Position numbers and translations under genes: made by a program. Under the pieces are notes generated by a model that saw nothing but the letters and a program-made list of their open reading frames with translations, did no database searches and was not told where the DNA came from. Shown here piece after piece: positions 1 through 7,923 of a stretch of 64,000 bases of DNA; within the stretch, counting starts at the first letter, position 1, and every line of letters starts with the position of its first letter. Source of the stretch: Streptomyces sp. NBC_00523 (GTDB lineage Bacteria; Actinomycetota; Actinomycetes; Streptomycetales; Streptomycetaceae); the NCBI RefSeq assembly GCF_036346615.1, contig NZ_CP107836.1, forward strand, positions 6,634,001 through 6,698,000, in the 5' to 3' direction.

Positions 1-280
1 GGAGCGCTTCGGCACGGAGACCGCGATCGGCGAGGCCCTGCGCTGCGTGGCCCTCTTCGCGCGCCCGGAGGAGTCCGTGCACCTCCTCGGCGAGGCGGTC
101 CGCCATCTGGAGGCGTCACCCTCCGGTTACGAGTTCGCCCAGGCCCTGGTCGACTACGGCATCGCCACCCGCTCGCCCCGCGAACTGGCCCGCGCGCACA
201 AACTGGCCACCGCCTGCGGGGCGGAAGGACTGGCCGCCCGCGCCGAGCAGGCACGCGCGTCGATCCGGTCCACCGAGTGA
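1..280 (+). CDS. C-terminal fragment of a large regulator (partial at window edge)
   Basis: The open frame enters from the left edge (first whole codon at base 2) and ends at the TGA at 278-280, giving the last 92 residues. They read as paired amphipathic helices rich in Ala, Arg and Leu, with segments such as EALRCVALF, HLLGEAVRHLEASP and ELARAHKLATACGA. This is the tetratricopeptide-like style seen in the long C-terminal half of LuxR-type AAA regulators of actinobacteria. No catalytic or DNA-binding motif lies inside the fragment, so the family call is inference from residue pattern only. It reads toward the tRNA gene that follows 50 bases later. Confidence 0.5.
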   Translation, partial: ERFGTETAIGEALRCVALFARPEESVHLLGEAVRHLEASPSGYEFAQALVDYGIATRSPRELARAHKLATACGAEGLAARAEQARASIRSTE

Positions 281-330
281 GGTAATGTTTTCCCTGCAGC
301 CACCACCCGGCCGGACCGGGTGAACGGCAG

Positions 331-404
<74 letters not shown>

Positions 405-426
405 CTCATAGGAGTCGCAGGTCAGA

Positions 427-456
427 GGCCGGTTTCGGAATTTTCCGAGACCGGCC
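427..456 (+). terminator. Terminator hairpin after tRNA-Pro
   Basis: GGCCGGT (427-433) pairs with ACCGGCC (450-456) and the stem continues inward through TCGG/CCGA around an AATTTT loop. It begins 23 bases after the tRNA end. It lacks a long T tract, which is common for Streptomyces terminators. Confidence 0.75.
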
Positions 457-709
457 TTCGATCGTTCTCGGGGACTGGGCGGGCAGTCTCTCTCGTAGGA
501 GGCCCCCGGGGGGACTCGCAGGACGGGACGTAAGTGTGCGACGGTGGGCTGACACGAGACCGACCGTCGGCCCCGCCACGGGTGACGGTCTTTCGGGGAG
601 CCGGGCGTTGCCCCCGTCCCGGGCATCCGGCCCCCTGCCATCGTCGTAGCCCCCCACGGGGGTGCTTCGCCCTTGGGCTCAACAACCCCCGGAAGGGGGC
701 GCGCCCACC
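457..709. other. Gene-poor spacer before the STAS gene
   Basis: Together with the tRNA terminator this makes about 305 bases without a convincing gene. Frames here show no protein-like composition or ribosome site until GGAAGGGGG at 691-699. Short GC-rich self-complementary pieces occur (for example around 648-665) but none is a clear regulatory element. The promoter of the 710 gene should lie here, yet I could not pick a good -10/-35 pair. Confidence 0.5.
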
Positions 710-1042
710 ATGGACATCACCACCGCCATCCACGGCACATCCGCACGCATCACCCCGTGCGGCGACATCGACTCCGACACCCTCACCCCGCTGCGCGCGG
801 CGGCCTCGGCACTCCCGGCGTACGTCACCGAGGTGCAGTGGGACCTGCGCGGCACACCCTTCATGGACGTCTCCGGCCTCCACCTCCTGCTGCCGCCGCG
901 GGCGCGGGAAGGCGCCCCGGAGTGCAGGATCACCGTGACCGGACTTCAGCCCCAGCCCTTGCGCCTGCTGCTCCTCGCCGCCGACATGAACCCCGGCACC
1001 TTCGGCCCCGACCGGCTGACCGCGACACCCGCCGGGTCCTGA
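710..1042 (+). CDS. STAS-domain protein (anti-sigma factor antagonist type)
   Basis: A 110-residue single-domain protein. The ATG at 710 is preceded by GGAAGGGGG at 691-699. It has the STAS layout: a beta strand with the PCGDIDSDT loop near residues 17-25, a helix of Leu/Ala repeats, a strand WDLRGTPF, then the conserved phospho-acceptor loop MDVSGLHLLL near residues 46-55 (Asp-x-Ser-Gly-Leu). Family knowledge: such proteins bind an anti-sigma kinase and release a sigma factor until the serine is phosphorylated. No partner kinase or sigma gene is nearby, so its partner must be elsewhere. The C-terminal helix is short, so it might be a STAS-like domain without classical partner switching. Confidence 0.75.
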   Translation: MDITTAIHGTSARITPCGDIDSDTLTPLRAAASALPAYVTEVQWDLRGTPFMDVSGLHLLLPPRAREGAPECRITVTGLQPQPLRLLLLAADMNPGTFGPDRLTATPAGS

Positions 1043-1056
1043 CCGCCCGGCCCGCC

Positions 1057-1440
1057 TCAGTCCCGTACCAGACGGCGCAACGCACGGCGGGCCAGCGGCG
1101 CGTACGCGACCACGACCGGGGCGGGCCCGTCGAGGTGCAGCTCCGCCTCCGTGCCGGACGGCGTACGGGCCCGCACGGCGTGCCACAGACGCATCCGCAC
1201 GGGACCCACCCGGACGCGCCACTGCCAGGTACGGGCCCGATGGTCGACGGCCTCGACGACGAAGTCGACGCCCGGCCCCACCACGGGCACCACCCGCCCC
1301 CGCATGCCCGCCCGCAGCTCCGCCTCCGCCTCCACGGCCCGGATCTGCGGGGCCCACGAGCTCCAGGCGGCGGTCCGGACGTACCGCTTCCACACCGATT
1401 CCACAGGCGCCGCACCCACAGCGCGTACCGTTCTCCTCAC
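1057..1440 (-). CDS. SRPBCC (polyketide cyclase/dehydrase-like) family protein
   Basis: About 127 residues from the GTG at 1440. The sequence follows a helix-grip START/SRPBCC pattern: an N-terminal strand then VWKRYVRTAAWSSWAP, a glycine/valine-rich run of strands (AGMRGRVVPVVGPGVDFVV), an aromatic strand RTWQWRVRVGP and a C-terminal helix LARRALRRLVRD. Members bind small hydrophobic ligands in a central cavity. The ligand cannot be told from sequence. The start is uncertain: the frame stays open through the upstream inverted repeat to about 1764, but protein-like sequence begins at 1440. The GGGAGG just before that GTG is closer than an ideal ribosome site. Confidence 0.7.
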   Translation of the reverse strand: MRRTVRAVGAAPVESVWKRYVRTAAWSSWAPQIRAVEAEAELRAGMRGRVVPVVGPGVDFVVEAVDHRARTWQWRVRVGPVRMRLWHAVRARTPSGTEAELHLDGPAPVVVAYAPLARRALRRLVRD

Positions 1441-1494
1441 CCTCCCAGCATGCGCACGGAAGTCCGGAGCGCGCCGGTCGGCGGGCAGTCCGCC

Positions 1495-1554
1495 AGGGCC
1501 TGTCGTCAAACTGCCGTCTGCCGGGCGGACGACGCCAGTTTGACGACAGGCCCT
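1495..1554. repeat. Long perfect inverted repeat (MITE-like or terminator hairpin)
   Basis: Bases 1495-1513 and 1536-1554 are exact 19-base reverse complements, with outer ends AGGGCCTGTCG/CGACAGGCCCT. The 22-base interior is itself nearly self-complementary (CGTCTGCC against GGCGGACG). The right arm contains the stop codon of the Imm49 gene (1553-1555). A single hairpin this long, ending on a gene's stop codon, could act as a terminator for that gene. Its terminal sequence also recurs at 45875-45888, which suggests a mobile-element end. Confidence 0.8.
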
Positions 1555-3316
1555 AGAAGGGTTCGGCGGTCCGCAGGAGGTCCAGCGGCAGGTAGGGGCT
1601 GTCCACGCGGACCGCCCACCCGCGACGGCGGGCGTGGCAGGCCAGGGCGAGCACGTCGAGGTTGACGGAGGCGTCGGGGTCGTCGCCTCGGTCGGCGACC
1701 TGGTGGTGCGCCCGGTGGGCTTCGAGCGCGTCGGCCAGGGCGAGGTTGAAGCTCTCCTCGTCACCCTCCACGAGTTGGGAGAGCAGCACGGCGGGCGGCA
1801 TGGGGAAGCCCCAGTCCTTGGCCTTCTCCGCCTCCCGCAGCGCCGGCTGGGCGGCCGTTTCGGGGTCGTCGCCCGTCAAGTAGGCGTGGAGGGCCTTGCG
1901 GTACGCGGCGAACGCGGAGCCGTCCGGCTGCGCGAAGACGGGGCCGGTGAGGACCAGCGGAGCGAGGTCCTCCCGTGCCCCGGTGATCAGGGCGAGGGAG
2001 ACGGCCGTCTGCCAGTTGCCCGCACTCGCCCTGTCACCCCGCTCGGCTGCACAGCGGACGGTGTGCCCGTCGATGACCAGCTCGACGTCGGTGCCCGGTT
2101 CCGCCATCGCGATGCGGAACAGCGCCGCCCCCAGCCGGGAGGCCAGCCGGACCGCGGCGAGCTGGGCGCCCGTGTCGTGGCCGGGGTTGCCCGCCCGCCA
2201 CTTGAAGAGGCGCTCCTGGTCGTTCATCGCCATGCCGAGACGCCAGACGGCAACGTGCCCTTCTCCGTCGTCGTCGGCGGCGAACGCCTTCCGGAGGTTC
2301 TTCTCGTACAGGGCCTCGATCTGCGGAAGTCCGTCGCGCTCGCAGGCGGGCCGCTCCACCACCAGCGGACCCGCGGCGAGCGCGGCGACGGCGTCCGGCC
2401 GCCGGTCCCGGCCGAGTCCCCCGACCCTCGGGCCCCGGGTCTCGAAGCCGGTGACCAGCGCGTGAGGGAGGTAGTCCGAGGCGACGGCAGGTGTCCAGCC
2501 CAGCGTCCTGTACGCGAGCGCGGCGAGAGCGAGGGGGACCAGCGGGAGCAGGGTGCTCGGGGAAGCGGCAGGGCTCTGCCGTGCGGCGTGCCCCGTCAGC
2601 AGACCGGCGAGCGCGGTGTCGAAGGCGTCCCGGTCCTCGACGACCAGGGTGCGCAACGCGTGGAGCGCCACGCTGTCCGGCTGATCGAGGAGTGGCCGGC
2701 CGGTCTCCGCGGCGCGGGCGCGGACGCGCTCCAGGGCCGCGTCGACGGCGGCCAGCTTTTGCTGGGTGCTCGGTGGGTATTCGTCCTCGTTGCCGGTGTC
2801 GTCCAGGACCACGGCCGTCAGCCCGGTGACGAGTTCGCCCACGGGTGTGCCCTGGGCCTCCGCCGCGAACTTCTGCCGGGCGAAGTGGAATGCCTCGCCG
2901 TGCCATTGGGCCCTGTCCCTGAGGACGGCCAGGCAGAGCGCGTCGATCCAGTCCCGGGCGGTGACGCTCTCCTCCGGCGCGTCCTCGCCCGGTTCGTAGC
3001 TCATGCCGAAGTTCACGTACTCCAGGAACACGTGGAAGCTGCAGTGCGGGTGGTAGGCGGCGTAGGCGACCGATCCGGCCGCGGCTTCCGAGGCGTCCTT
3101 GAGGGCCGCCTTCGCCTCCGGTGTGTCGAGATCCGGGGTCTCCACGGAGAGGGCGCCCAGGTAGTCGAGGAACTCGTCGGCGATCATCCTCCAGTCGCAG
3201 GTGGTCATCCGGTCCGCCTTCGACATGGACCGGACCTGGCTCCCGATCCGGTTCGTGAAGTCCGTACGCGCTGCCGATACGGCTGCCTGGCCCACCTGGT
3301 GACGCTCTATTCGCAC
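1553..3316 (-). CDS. Imm49 family immunity protein
   Basis: A 587-residue protein. The GTG at 3316 is preceded by AAGGAG at ideal spacing. I recognise the Imm49 signature from its opening MRIERH and the segments DEFLDYLGALSVETPDL, SVAYAAYHPHCSFHVFLEYV and VTARDWIDALCLAVL. The remainder is helical and acidic, with no signal peptide or membrane span, so it should be cytoplasmic. Family knowledge: Imm49 was defined as a predicted immunity protein for polymorphic toxins. Here no toxin gene lies on either side, so it is an orphan. Its 3' end runs into the long inverted repeat. Whether it neutralises a toxin or has been reused for another role cannot be decided here. Confidence 0.85.
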   Translation of the reverse strand: MRIERHQVGQAAVSAARTDFTNRIGSQVRSMSKADRMTTCDWRMIADEFLDYLGALSVETPDLDTPEAKAALKDASEAAAGSVAYAAYHPHCSFHVFLEYVNFGMSYEPGEDAPEESVTARDWIDALCLAVLRDRAQWHGEAFHFARQKFAAEAQGTPVGELVTGLTAVVLDDTGNEDEYPPSTQQKLAAVDAALERVRARAAETGRPLLDQPDSVALHALRTLVVEDRDAFDTALAGLLTGHAARQSPAASPSTLLPLVPLALAALAYRTLGWTPAVASDYLPHALVTGFETRGPRVGGLGRDRRPDAVAALAAGPLVVERPACERDGLPQIEALYEKNLRKAFAADDDGEGHVAVWRLGMAMNDQERLFKWRAGNPGHDTGAQLAAVRLASRLGAALFRIAMAEPGTDVELVIDGHTVRCAAERGDRASAGNWQTAVSLALITGAREDLAPLVLTGPVFAQPDGSAFAAYRKALHAYLTGDDPETAAQPALREAEKAKDWGFPMPPAVLLSQLVEGDEESFNLALADALEAHRAHHQVADRGDDPDASVNLDVLALACHARRRGWAVRVDSPYLPLDLLRTAEPF

Positions 3317-3347
3317 TGCCCCGCTCCTTGATCGATCTCCCGACAGC

Positions 3348-4061
3348 CTAAGTCCCGGGGAAGTCCTGGCCCGGGGCGAACGGTCCGGACAGTGCTGCCC
3401 ATTGCAGGAGCATGATGGTCTTGCCGTCGGTGATGCGGCCGTCGCGGGTCATGGCGAGGGCCTCGGCAAAGGGGAGTTCGAGGACTTCGATGTCCTCGCC
3501 CTCCTCCTCCACACCTCCGCCCGCGCCGGTCCGGTCGGCCGGGGTGTAGGGGGCGGCGAAGAAGTGGAGGCGCTCGGTGACGGAGCCCGGGCTCATGTAG
3601 GCGTCGAGCACGGGGACGAGCTCGCCGAGACGGATGCCGAGCTCCTCGGCGCTCTCGCGGCGGATCGCGGTGTACGGGTCCTGCTCGTCCAGCAGCCCGG
3701 CGGCGGCCTCGATCAGCATGCCGTCGGGGTGGCCGTTCACGTACGCCGGGTAGCGGAACTGGCGGGTCAGCAGGACGCGGCCGCGCTCCGTGTCGTAGGG
3801 CAGGACGACGGCGCCGTTGCCCCGGTCATAGGTCTCGCGCTGCTGGGTCTCCCACCGCCCGTCGCGGCGCCGGTAGTCGAAGGTGGTCCGGCGCAGGACG
3901 TGCCAGCCCTGGGAGGTGAGTTCGACGTCGCGTATCCGGACACCGGGGTTGCGGTCGAGGTCCCGTCCGGCGAGATGGAGCCCGGTGCGGCCGCGGTGAT
4001 CCGGGGCGTCGACGCCAGGGCAGCCGTCCGAGCTGAGGTTGGGCAGAGATACGTCGGTCAT
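3348..4061 (-). CDS. Nudix hydrolase, nucleoside-diphosphate-sugar type (NudK/AdpP-like)
   Basis: A 237-residue protein from the ATG at 4061. Its N-terminal beta domain (VRIRDVELTSQGWHVLRRTT) and QRETYDRGNGAVVLPYD are typical of the ADP-ribose/GDP-mannose pyrophosphatase branch. The Nudix box follows as AAAGLLDEQD...IRRESAEELGI, with the REUxEExGU core intact and Asp in place of one flanking Glu. Members split nucleoside-diphosphate sugars using Mg2+ bound by the box glutamates. It is divergent from the DeoR gene, with only 48 bases between the start codons, so the two probably share control sites. Confidence 0.85.
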   Translation of the reverse strand: MTDVSLPNLSSDGCPGVDAPDHRGRTGLHLAGRDLDRNPGVRIRDVELTSQGWHVLRRTTFDYRRRDGRWETQQRETYDRGNGAVVLPYDTERGRVLLTRQFRYPAYVNGHPDGMLIEAAAGLLDEQDPYTAIRRESAEELGIRLGELVPVLDAYMSPGSVTERLHFFAAPYTPADRTGAGGGVEEEGEDIEVLELPFAEALAMTRDGRITDGKTIMLLQWAALSGPFAPGQDFPGT

Positions 4062-4073
4062 GGCGGCTAAGAT

Positions 4074-4090
4074 ACATGCAGAAACATGCA
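4074..4090. promoter_or_regulatory. Tandem ACATGCA repeats between divergent Nudix and DeoR genes
   Basis: ACATGCA occurs at 4074-4080 and again at 4084-4090, one helical turn apart, in the 48-base space shared by two divergent genes. A direct repeat at this position is a natural operator for the adjacent DeoR-family regulator. Assignment to that regulator is inference. Confidence 0.45.
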
Positions 4091-4109
4091 AGACTAGGAA
4101 GGAACGTGA

Positions 4110-4868
4110 ATGCTGGCAGCTGAACGACGCGAGCACCTGCTCGATCTGCTCGCCCGTACGGGAAAGATCGTGGCCAAGGAGGTCGCCGCCGAACTGGGGA
4201 TTTCCGAGGACAGCGTGCGGCGCGACCTCCGTGATCTGGCCGCCGAGGGCTTGTGCCAGCGGGTGTACGGGGGCGCGCTGCCCGCCTCTCCCGCGGTGGT
4301 GGACTACGACGCCCGGCGGGCGGTAACCCCGGACGGCAAGCGGAGGGTCGCCGCGGTGGCCGCGGCGCTGGTGCGGCCGGGCGGCTCGGTGATCCTGGAC
4401 GGCGGCACCACCGCCCTCGCCGTGGCGCGGGCACTGCCGGGCGACCTCGCCTGCACGGTGATCACGCACAGCCCGACGATCGCCACGGCCCTGATCGACC
4501 ACCCGCGGGCCGAGCTGTTCCTTCTCGGGGGACGCGTCTTCAAGCACTCGGCGGTCACCTGCGGCGCCGCCGCGGTCGAGGCCGCGCAGAACGTCTCCGC
4601 CGACCTGTGCCTCCTCGGCGTCACCGGCGTCCACCCCGAGGCGGGGCTGACCACGGGGGACGTCGAGGAAGCGGCGATGAAGCGCGCCCTGTCCGCGCGG
4701 GCCGCCGACACCTACATCCTCGCCTCCCGCGAGAAGATCGGGACCGCGTCCCCGTACCGCGTCCTGCCGTGGGACAAGATCACCGGCCTGATCACCGACG
4801 CCGATCCCCGTGATCCGGTGGTCGAACGGCTTCAGGCGCTCGGGGTGGAGGTCCTTGTGGCCGAGTGA
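4110..4868 (+). CDS. DeoR/GlpR-family transcriptional regulator
   Basis: 252 residues, with ATG at 4110 after GGAAGGA. The N-terminal helix-turn-helix is textbook DeoR: AAERREHLLDLLARTGKIV, then AAELGISEDSVRRDLRDL and the RVYGGAL wing (residues 3-55). The effector domain is the DeoR sensor fold, with LDGGTTALAVARAL, VITHSPTIATAL, FLLGGRVFK and LGVTGVHPEAGLTTGDVEEAAMK. Such regulators usually sense a phosphorylated sugar and repress sugar-use genes. The only divergent neighbour is the Nudix gene. That suggests control of nucleotide-sugar turnover, with autoregulation through the ACATGCA repeats, but this is inference. Confidence 0.9.
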   Translation: MLAAERREHLLDLLARTGKIVAKEVAAELGISEDSVRRDLRDLAAEGLCQRVYGGALPASPAVVDYDARRAVTPDGKRRVAAVAAALVRPGGSVILDGGTTALAVARALPGDLACTVITHSPTIATALIDHPRAELFLLGGRVFKHSAVTCGAAAVEAAQNVSADLCLLGVTGVHPEAGLTTGDVEEAAMKRALSARAADTYILASREKIGTASPYRVLPWDKITGLITDADPRDPVVERLQALGVEVLVAE

Positions 4869-5120
4869 CGGGCCCTTGGCCGTCCTTCGGCGGCGGCAAC
4901 TTGGCATCGCGTGCACGGATTCCTGGCAACCCGCGCAGACCTTCGCGGGTGCCCGGAACGGCTCGGCAGGTCGTGTGACAGGCAGGCCCGATTCCGCGCC
5001 GCGCCACGCGCTTGAGCTGCTGCGGAGCTGTCACCTACCCGATCTATTGTGTCCCTCGCGCCGCGTCGGTCCGGGGGAGGAAACGACGCGTGGGGCGCAC
5101 ATGACGAGGGGGGCTCTTGC

Positions 5121-6053
5121 ATGTCGAACGCGAAGTCGGACCGGAAGAACCCGGCACCGGATGCCACGGATGCGGCCCGCGCCCAACTGGGCGCGGAGAT
5201 GCGGAGGATCAAGGAGGGGGCGCAGCTCAGCTTCGGCGGTCTGGCCGACCGTACGCACTACAGCCGCTCCTCGTGGGAGAGGTTCCTCAACGGCAAGCAA
5301 CTGCCGACCCCCGTGGCGGTCGAGCAGTTGGCGGCGGTGGCGGGCACCCCGCCGGAACCGCTGCTCGACCTGCTGGCCAGGGCCGGCGCCCCGGTCACGG
5401 ACCCGATGCCGGTCGCGGCCGGCCGGGACCGGCCCACGGTCACGCACACCGCCGCCGGTGACCCGGCCGCCGAGGGGCGGACACCGGGCGGGCGGCCCGG
5501 GATCTCGTGGCGGCGGCGCTGCGCGGTGATCGGGTACATCGCGGCCGGTGCCCTGATGGGCTCGGTGGCGACCGGGCTGCTCTCCCCGTATCTCGCGGGA
5601 GCGGACCGGAGCCCGGACGCCGCCAGGACCCGCACCGAGAGCAAGAAGGCGAGCGGACAGGGCGCGGACCTCGTGCCCGGCGCGGGCGACATCAAGGTCA
5701 AGTGCACGGCGGACACCTGCTGGCGCAACGACCCCCAGGCCATGGAATGCCAGTGGGACGCGAAGACCGCCAAGAGCACCTATCTGCGCGGGATGCAGAT
5801 CGAGCTCCGCTACAGCGCCGCCTGCCAGGCGGTCTGGGGCCGGATCGAGGGCGGCGCCGTCGGCGACAAGGTGATCATCAGGGACGCCCGGGGGATGGAG
5901 CTGGACGCCTTCATCCGCTTCGAGCACGACTCGTACACCAAGATGCTCGGGGTCTCCAAGGAGGCGCCGCTCGACTCCATGAGCGTGTGCGGGGAGATCC
6001 CCTCCGAGAAGCAGATGCAGTGTGCGCCGACGGGGACGGCCAGGATGCCCTGA
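5121..6053 (+). CDS. XRE-type HTH protein with transmembrane segment and DUF2690 domain
   Basis: 310 residues, with ATG at 5121 after GAGGGGGG. Order of parts: an XRE helix-turn-helix (about residues 15-80: LGAEMRRIKEGAQLSF...RTHYSRSSWERFLNGK), a Pro/Gly-rich linker, a single transmembrane helix (about 135-158: CAVIGYIAAGALMGSVATG), then an extracytoplasmic domain with the DUF2690 pattern. That pattern includes KCTADTCWRNDPQAMECQWD, IELRYSAACQAVW and a late Cys pair. The expected topology puts the DNA-binding end inside the cell and a cysteine-rich domain outside. That would suit a one-protein signal transducer, though function in this family is not established to my knowledge. It is a single-gene unit ending in a strong hairpin. 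Confidence 0.85.
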   Translation: MSNAKSDRKNPAPDATDAARAQLGAEMRRIKEGAQLSFGGLADRTHYSRSSWERFLNGKQLPTPVAVEQLAAVAGTPPEPLLDLLARAGAPVTDPMPVAAGRDRPTVTHTAAGDPAAEGRTPGGRPGISWRRRCAVIGYIAAGALMGSVATGLLSPYLAGADRSPDAARTRTESKKASGQGADLVPGAGDIKVKCTADTCWRNDPQAMECQWDAKTAKSTYLRGMQIELRYSAACQAVWGRIEGGAVGDKVIIRDARGMELDAFIRFEHDSYTKMLGVSKEAPLDSMSVCGEIPSEKQMQCAPTGTARMP

Positions 6054-6066
6054 CGGACGGGCCGGC

Positions 6067-6092
6067 GGGACCGGCGGGCCACCGCCGGTCCC
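6067..6092 (+). terminator. Terminator hairpin after the XRE/DUF2690 gene
   Basis: GGGACCGGCGG (6067-6077) and CCGCCGGTCCC (6082-6092) form a perfect 11-base stem with a four-base loop, starting 13 bases after the stop codon. Confidence 0.75.
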
Positions 6093-6329
6093 GGGCCCCG
6101 TCGGAGCGGGTGCGCGGTAAATCGGTGGTGCGCCTCTCGGCGGGTCTTGTACGTTACCGACGCGCCCGCGCCCGGCGGTGCGCCCGGCTGCGGCTCCTTC
6201 CTTCTGACACTCCAAGTGACGCCGCCGCCATGCTCCTTGATCTCGCCGGGCGCGCGCCTCACCATCGCTCGAATTCGGGGGGATTCACTGCCTCGTCATT
6301 CCCGACGCGTCTCGAAGGTCTGGTCCGAG

Positions 6330-7922
6330 ATGCTGGTGGCCCCGCATGTCTCGGCCGCCGCCCGCCACTTGACCGCCACCCGGCCCGTGCCCGGCTCCAC
6401 CGCACGTGAACCCCATACCTACGAGGGCGGCCCCGCGTACATCCGGGAGCCCCGCGAGGAACTCTTCCTCCTCGCCGTCGGCAACTTCGTCTCCCAGGAC
6501 ACGTTTTACGAGAGCGGCGCGGACCGCGACGACCGGTACACCGCTCTCGTCGCACGTCTCGCCGTCGAGCACCCCGCCTGGACGGCCGGGCTGCTCCGCT
6601 GGCTGCGCGGCGAGGGCAACATGCGCACCGCGTCCCTGGTCGGCGCCGCCGCGTACGTCCGCGCGAGGCTCACGGCCGGGAGCAGCGAAGGGCCCTCCAA
6701 CCGGTCCGTGGTCGACGCCGTGCTTCAACGGGCCGACGAGCCCGGCGAACTGCTCGCGCATTGGATCGCGACGTACGGGCGCCAGGTGCCGCAGCCCGTG
6801 AAGCGGGGCGTCGCCGACGCCGTACGCAGGCTCTACACGTCCCGCTCCCTGCTGAAGTACGACACCGCGTCCCACGGCTTCCGCTTCGGTGATGTGCTCA
6901 ACCTGGTGCACGCGTCCCCCGACCGGGCCAAGCCCTGGCAGGGCGCGCTCTTCCGGTACGCCCTGGACCGCCGCCACCACCCGGACCGGGCCACCGCCCC
7001 GGCCGCCGACCGGCTGCTCACCGCGCACCGGGCGCTCCTGGACACCCCGGTGGACGAGCGGCGCGCCCTGATCACCGGCCCCGGTGGCCCGGAACGGCTG
7101 ACCGGGGCGGGCATGACCTGGGAGTCCGTGGCCGGGTGGCTGCACGGGCCGATGGATGCCAGCGTCTGGCAGGCGCTGATCCCCGCCATGGGTCCGATGG
7201 CCCTCCTGCGCAACCTCCGTAACTTCGACCGGGCGGGCCTGACGGACGAGGCCGCCGAGCGCGTCGCCGCCCGCATCGCGGACCCTCAAGAGGTCGCCCG
7301 CGCCCGGCAGTTCCCGTTCCGCTACCTCGCCGCCCACCAGCACGCCGCACCCCGCTGGGCCGCCGCGCTGGAAGCCGCCCTCGGCCACTGCCTGGCCCAC
7401 GTGCCCGCGCTGCCCGGGCGCACCCTGGTCCTGGTGGACCGGTCCGACTCGATGTTCTGGGACACCCACTCCGAGCGCTCCCGGCTCAACCGGGCCGACA
7501 CGGCAGCCGTGTTCGGCACCGCGCTCGCCCTGCGCGCCGAGCAGGCGGACCTGGTGGAGTTCGGCCGGCGCAGCGCGCCGGTCCCGTATGCGCCCGGCGA
7601 ACCGGTCCTCGACGTGCTGAAGCGGTTCCACACGCTCGGCGGCACCGACACCACCAAGGCGCTGCGCACCCACTACCGGGAGCACGACCGGGTGCTCGTC
7701 GTCACCGACGAACAGGCCCTGCCCTACGCCCCCGGCGGCCCGGACCCCATCCCGCGCGAGGTCCCCGTGTACACCTGGAACCTCGCCGGATACCGGCCGG
7801 CCCACGGCCCCGACCGGCCGAACCGGCACACCTTCGGCGGGCTCACCGACGCCGCGTTCCGGTTGGCCGGGCTCATCGAGAACGGACGCCGGGAAGCCTG
7901 GCCGTGGACCGCCGAGGCGTGA
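6330..7922 (+). CDS. TROVE-domain (Ro60-like) RNA-binding protein
   Basis: About 530 residues. The TROVE domain begins at THTYEGG-like sequence (HTYEGGPAY) and includes ELFLLAVGNFVSQDTFYE, WLRGEGNMRTASLVGAA, and SLLKYDTASHGFRFGDVLNLVH. The C-terminal von Willebrand A domain keeps the metal site DRSDSM (Asp-x-Ser-x-Ser) and TLGGTDTTKAL. Ro proteins form a ring that holds non-coding Y RNAs and misfolded RNA, and in bacteria they assist RNA decay or repair. The start is uncertain: ATG 6330 has a weak ribosome site, whereas a CTG at 6288 follows GGGGGGA and would add 14 residues. Its stop lies one base from the stop of the convergent transporter gene. No rtcB or recognisable Y RNA is adjacent. 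Confidence 0.85.
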   Translation: MLVAPHVSAAARHLTATRPVPGSTAREPHTYEGGPAYIREPREELFLLAVGNFVSQDTFYESGADRDDRYTALVARLAVEHPAWTAGLLRWLRGEGNMRTASLVGAAAYVRARLTAGSSEGPSNRSVVDAVLQRADEPGELLAHWIATYGRQVPQPVKRGVADAVRRLYTSRSLLKYDTASHGFRFGDVLNLVHASPDRAKPWQGALFRYALDRRHHPDRATAPAADRLLTAHRALLDTPVDERRALITGPGGPERLTGAGMTWESVAGWLHGPMDASVWQALIPAMGPMALLRNLRNFDRAGLTDEAAERVAARIADPQEVARARQFPFRYLAAHQHAAPRWAAALEAALGHCLAHVPALPGRTLVLVDRSDSMFWDTHSERSRLNRADTAAVFGTALALRAEQADLVEFGRRSAPVPYAPGEPVLDVLKRFHTLGGTDTTKALRTHYREHDRVLVVTDEQALPYAPGGPDPIPREVPVYTWNLAGYRPAHGPDRPNRHTFGGLTDAAFRLAGLIENGRREAWPWTAEA

Positions 7923-7923
7923 G

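Noticed and set aside
1057..1764. Longer version of the SRPBCC gene starting near 1764
   Set aside because: The extension reads through the inverted repeat and the antisense of the Imm49 gene, with Arg/Thr/Pro shadow composition.
1634..3331. 565-codon plus-strand frame opposite the Imm49 gene
   Set aside because: It is the antisense shadow of a clear gene, driven by GC-biased third positions. Its composition is Gly/Arg/Val-rich with no domain.
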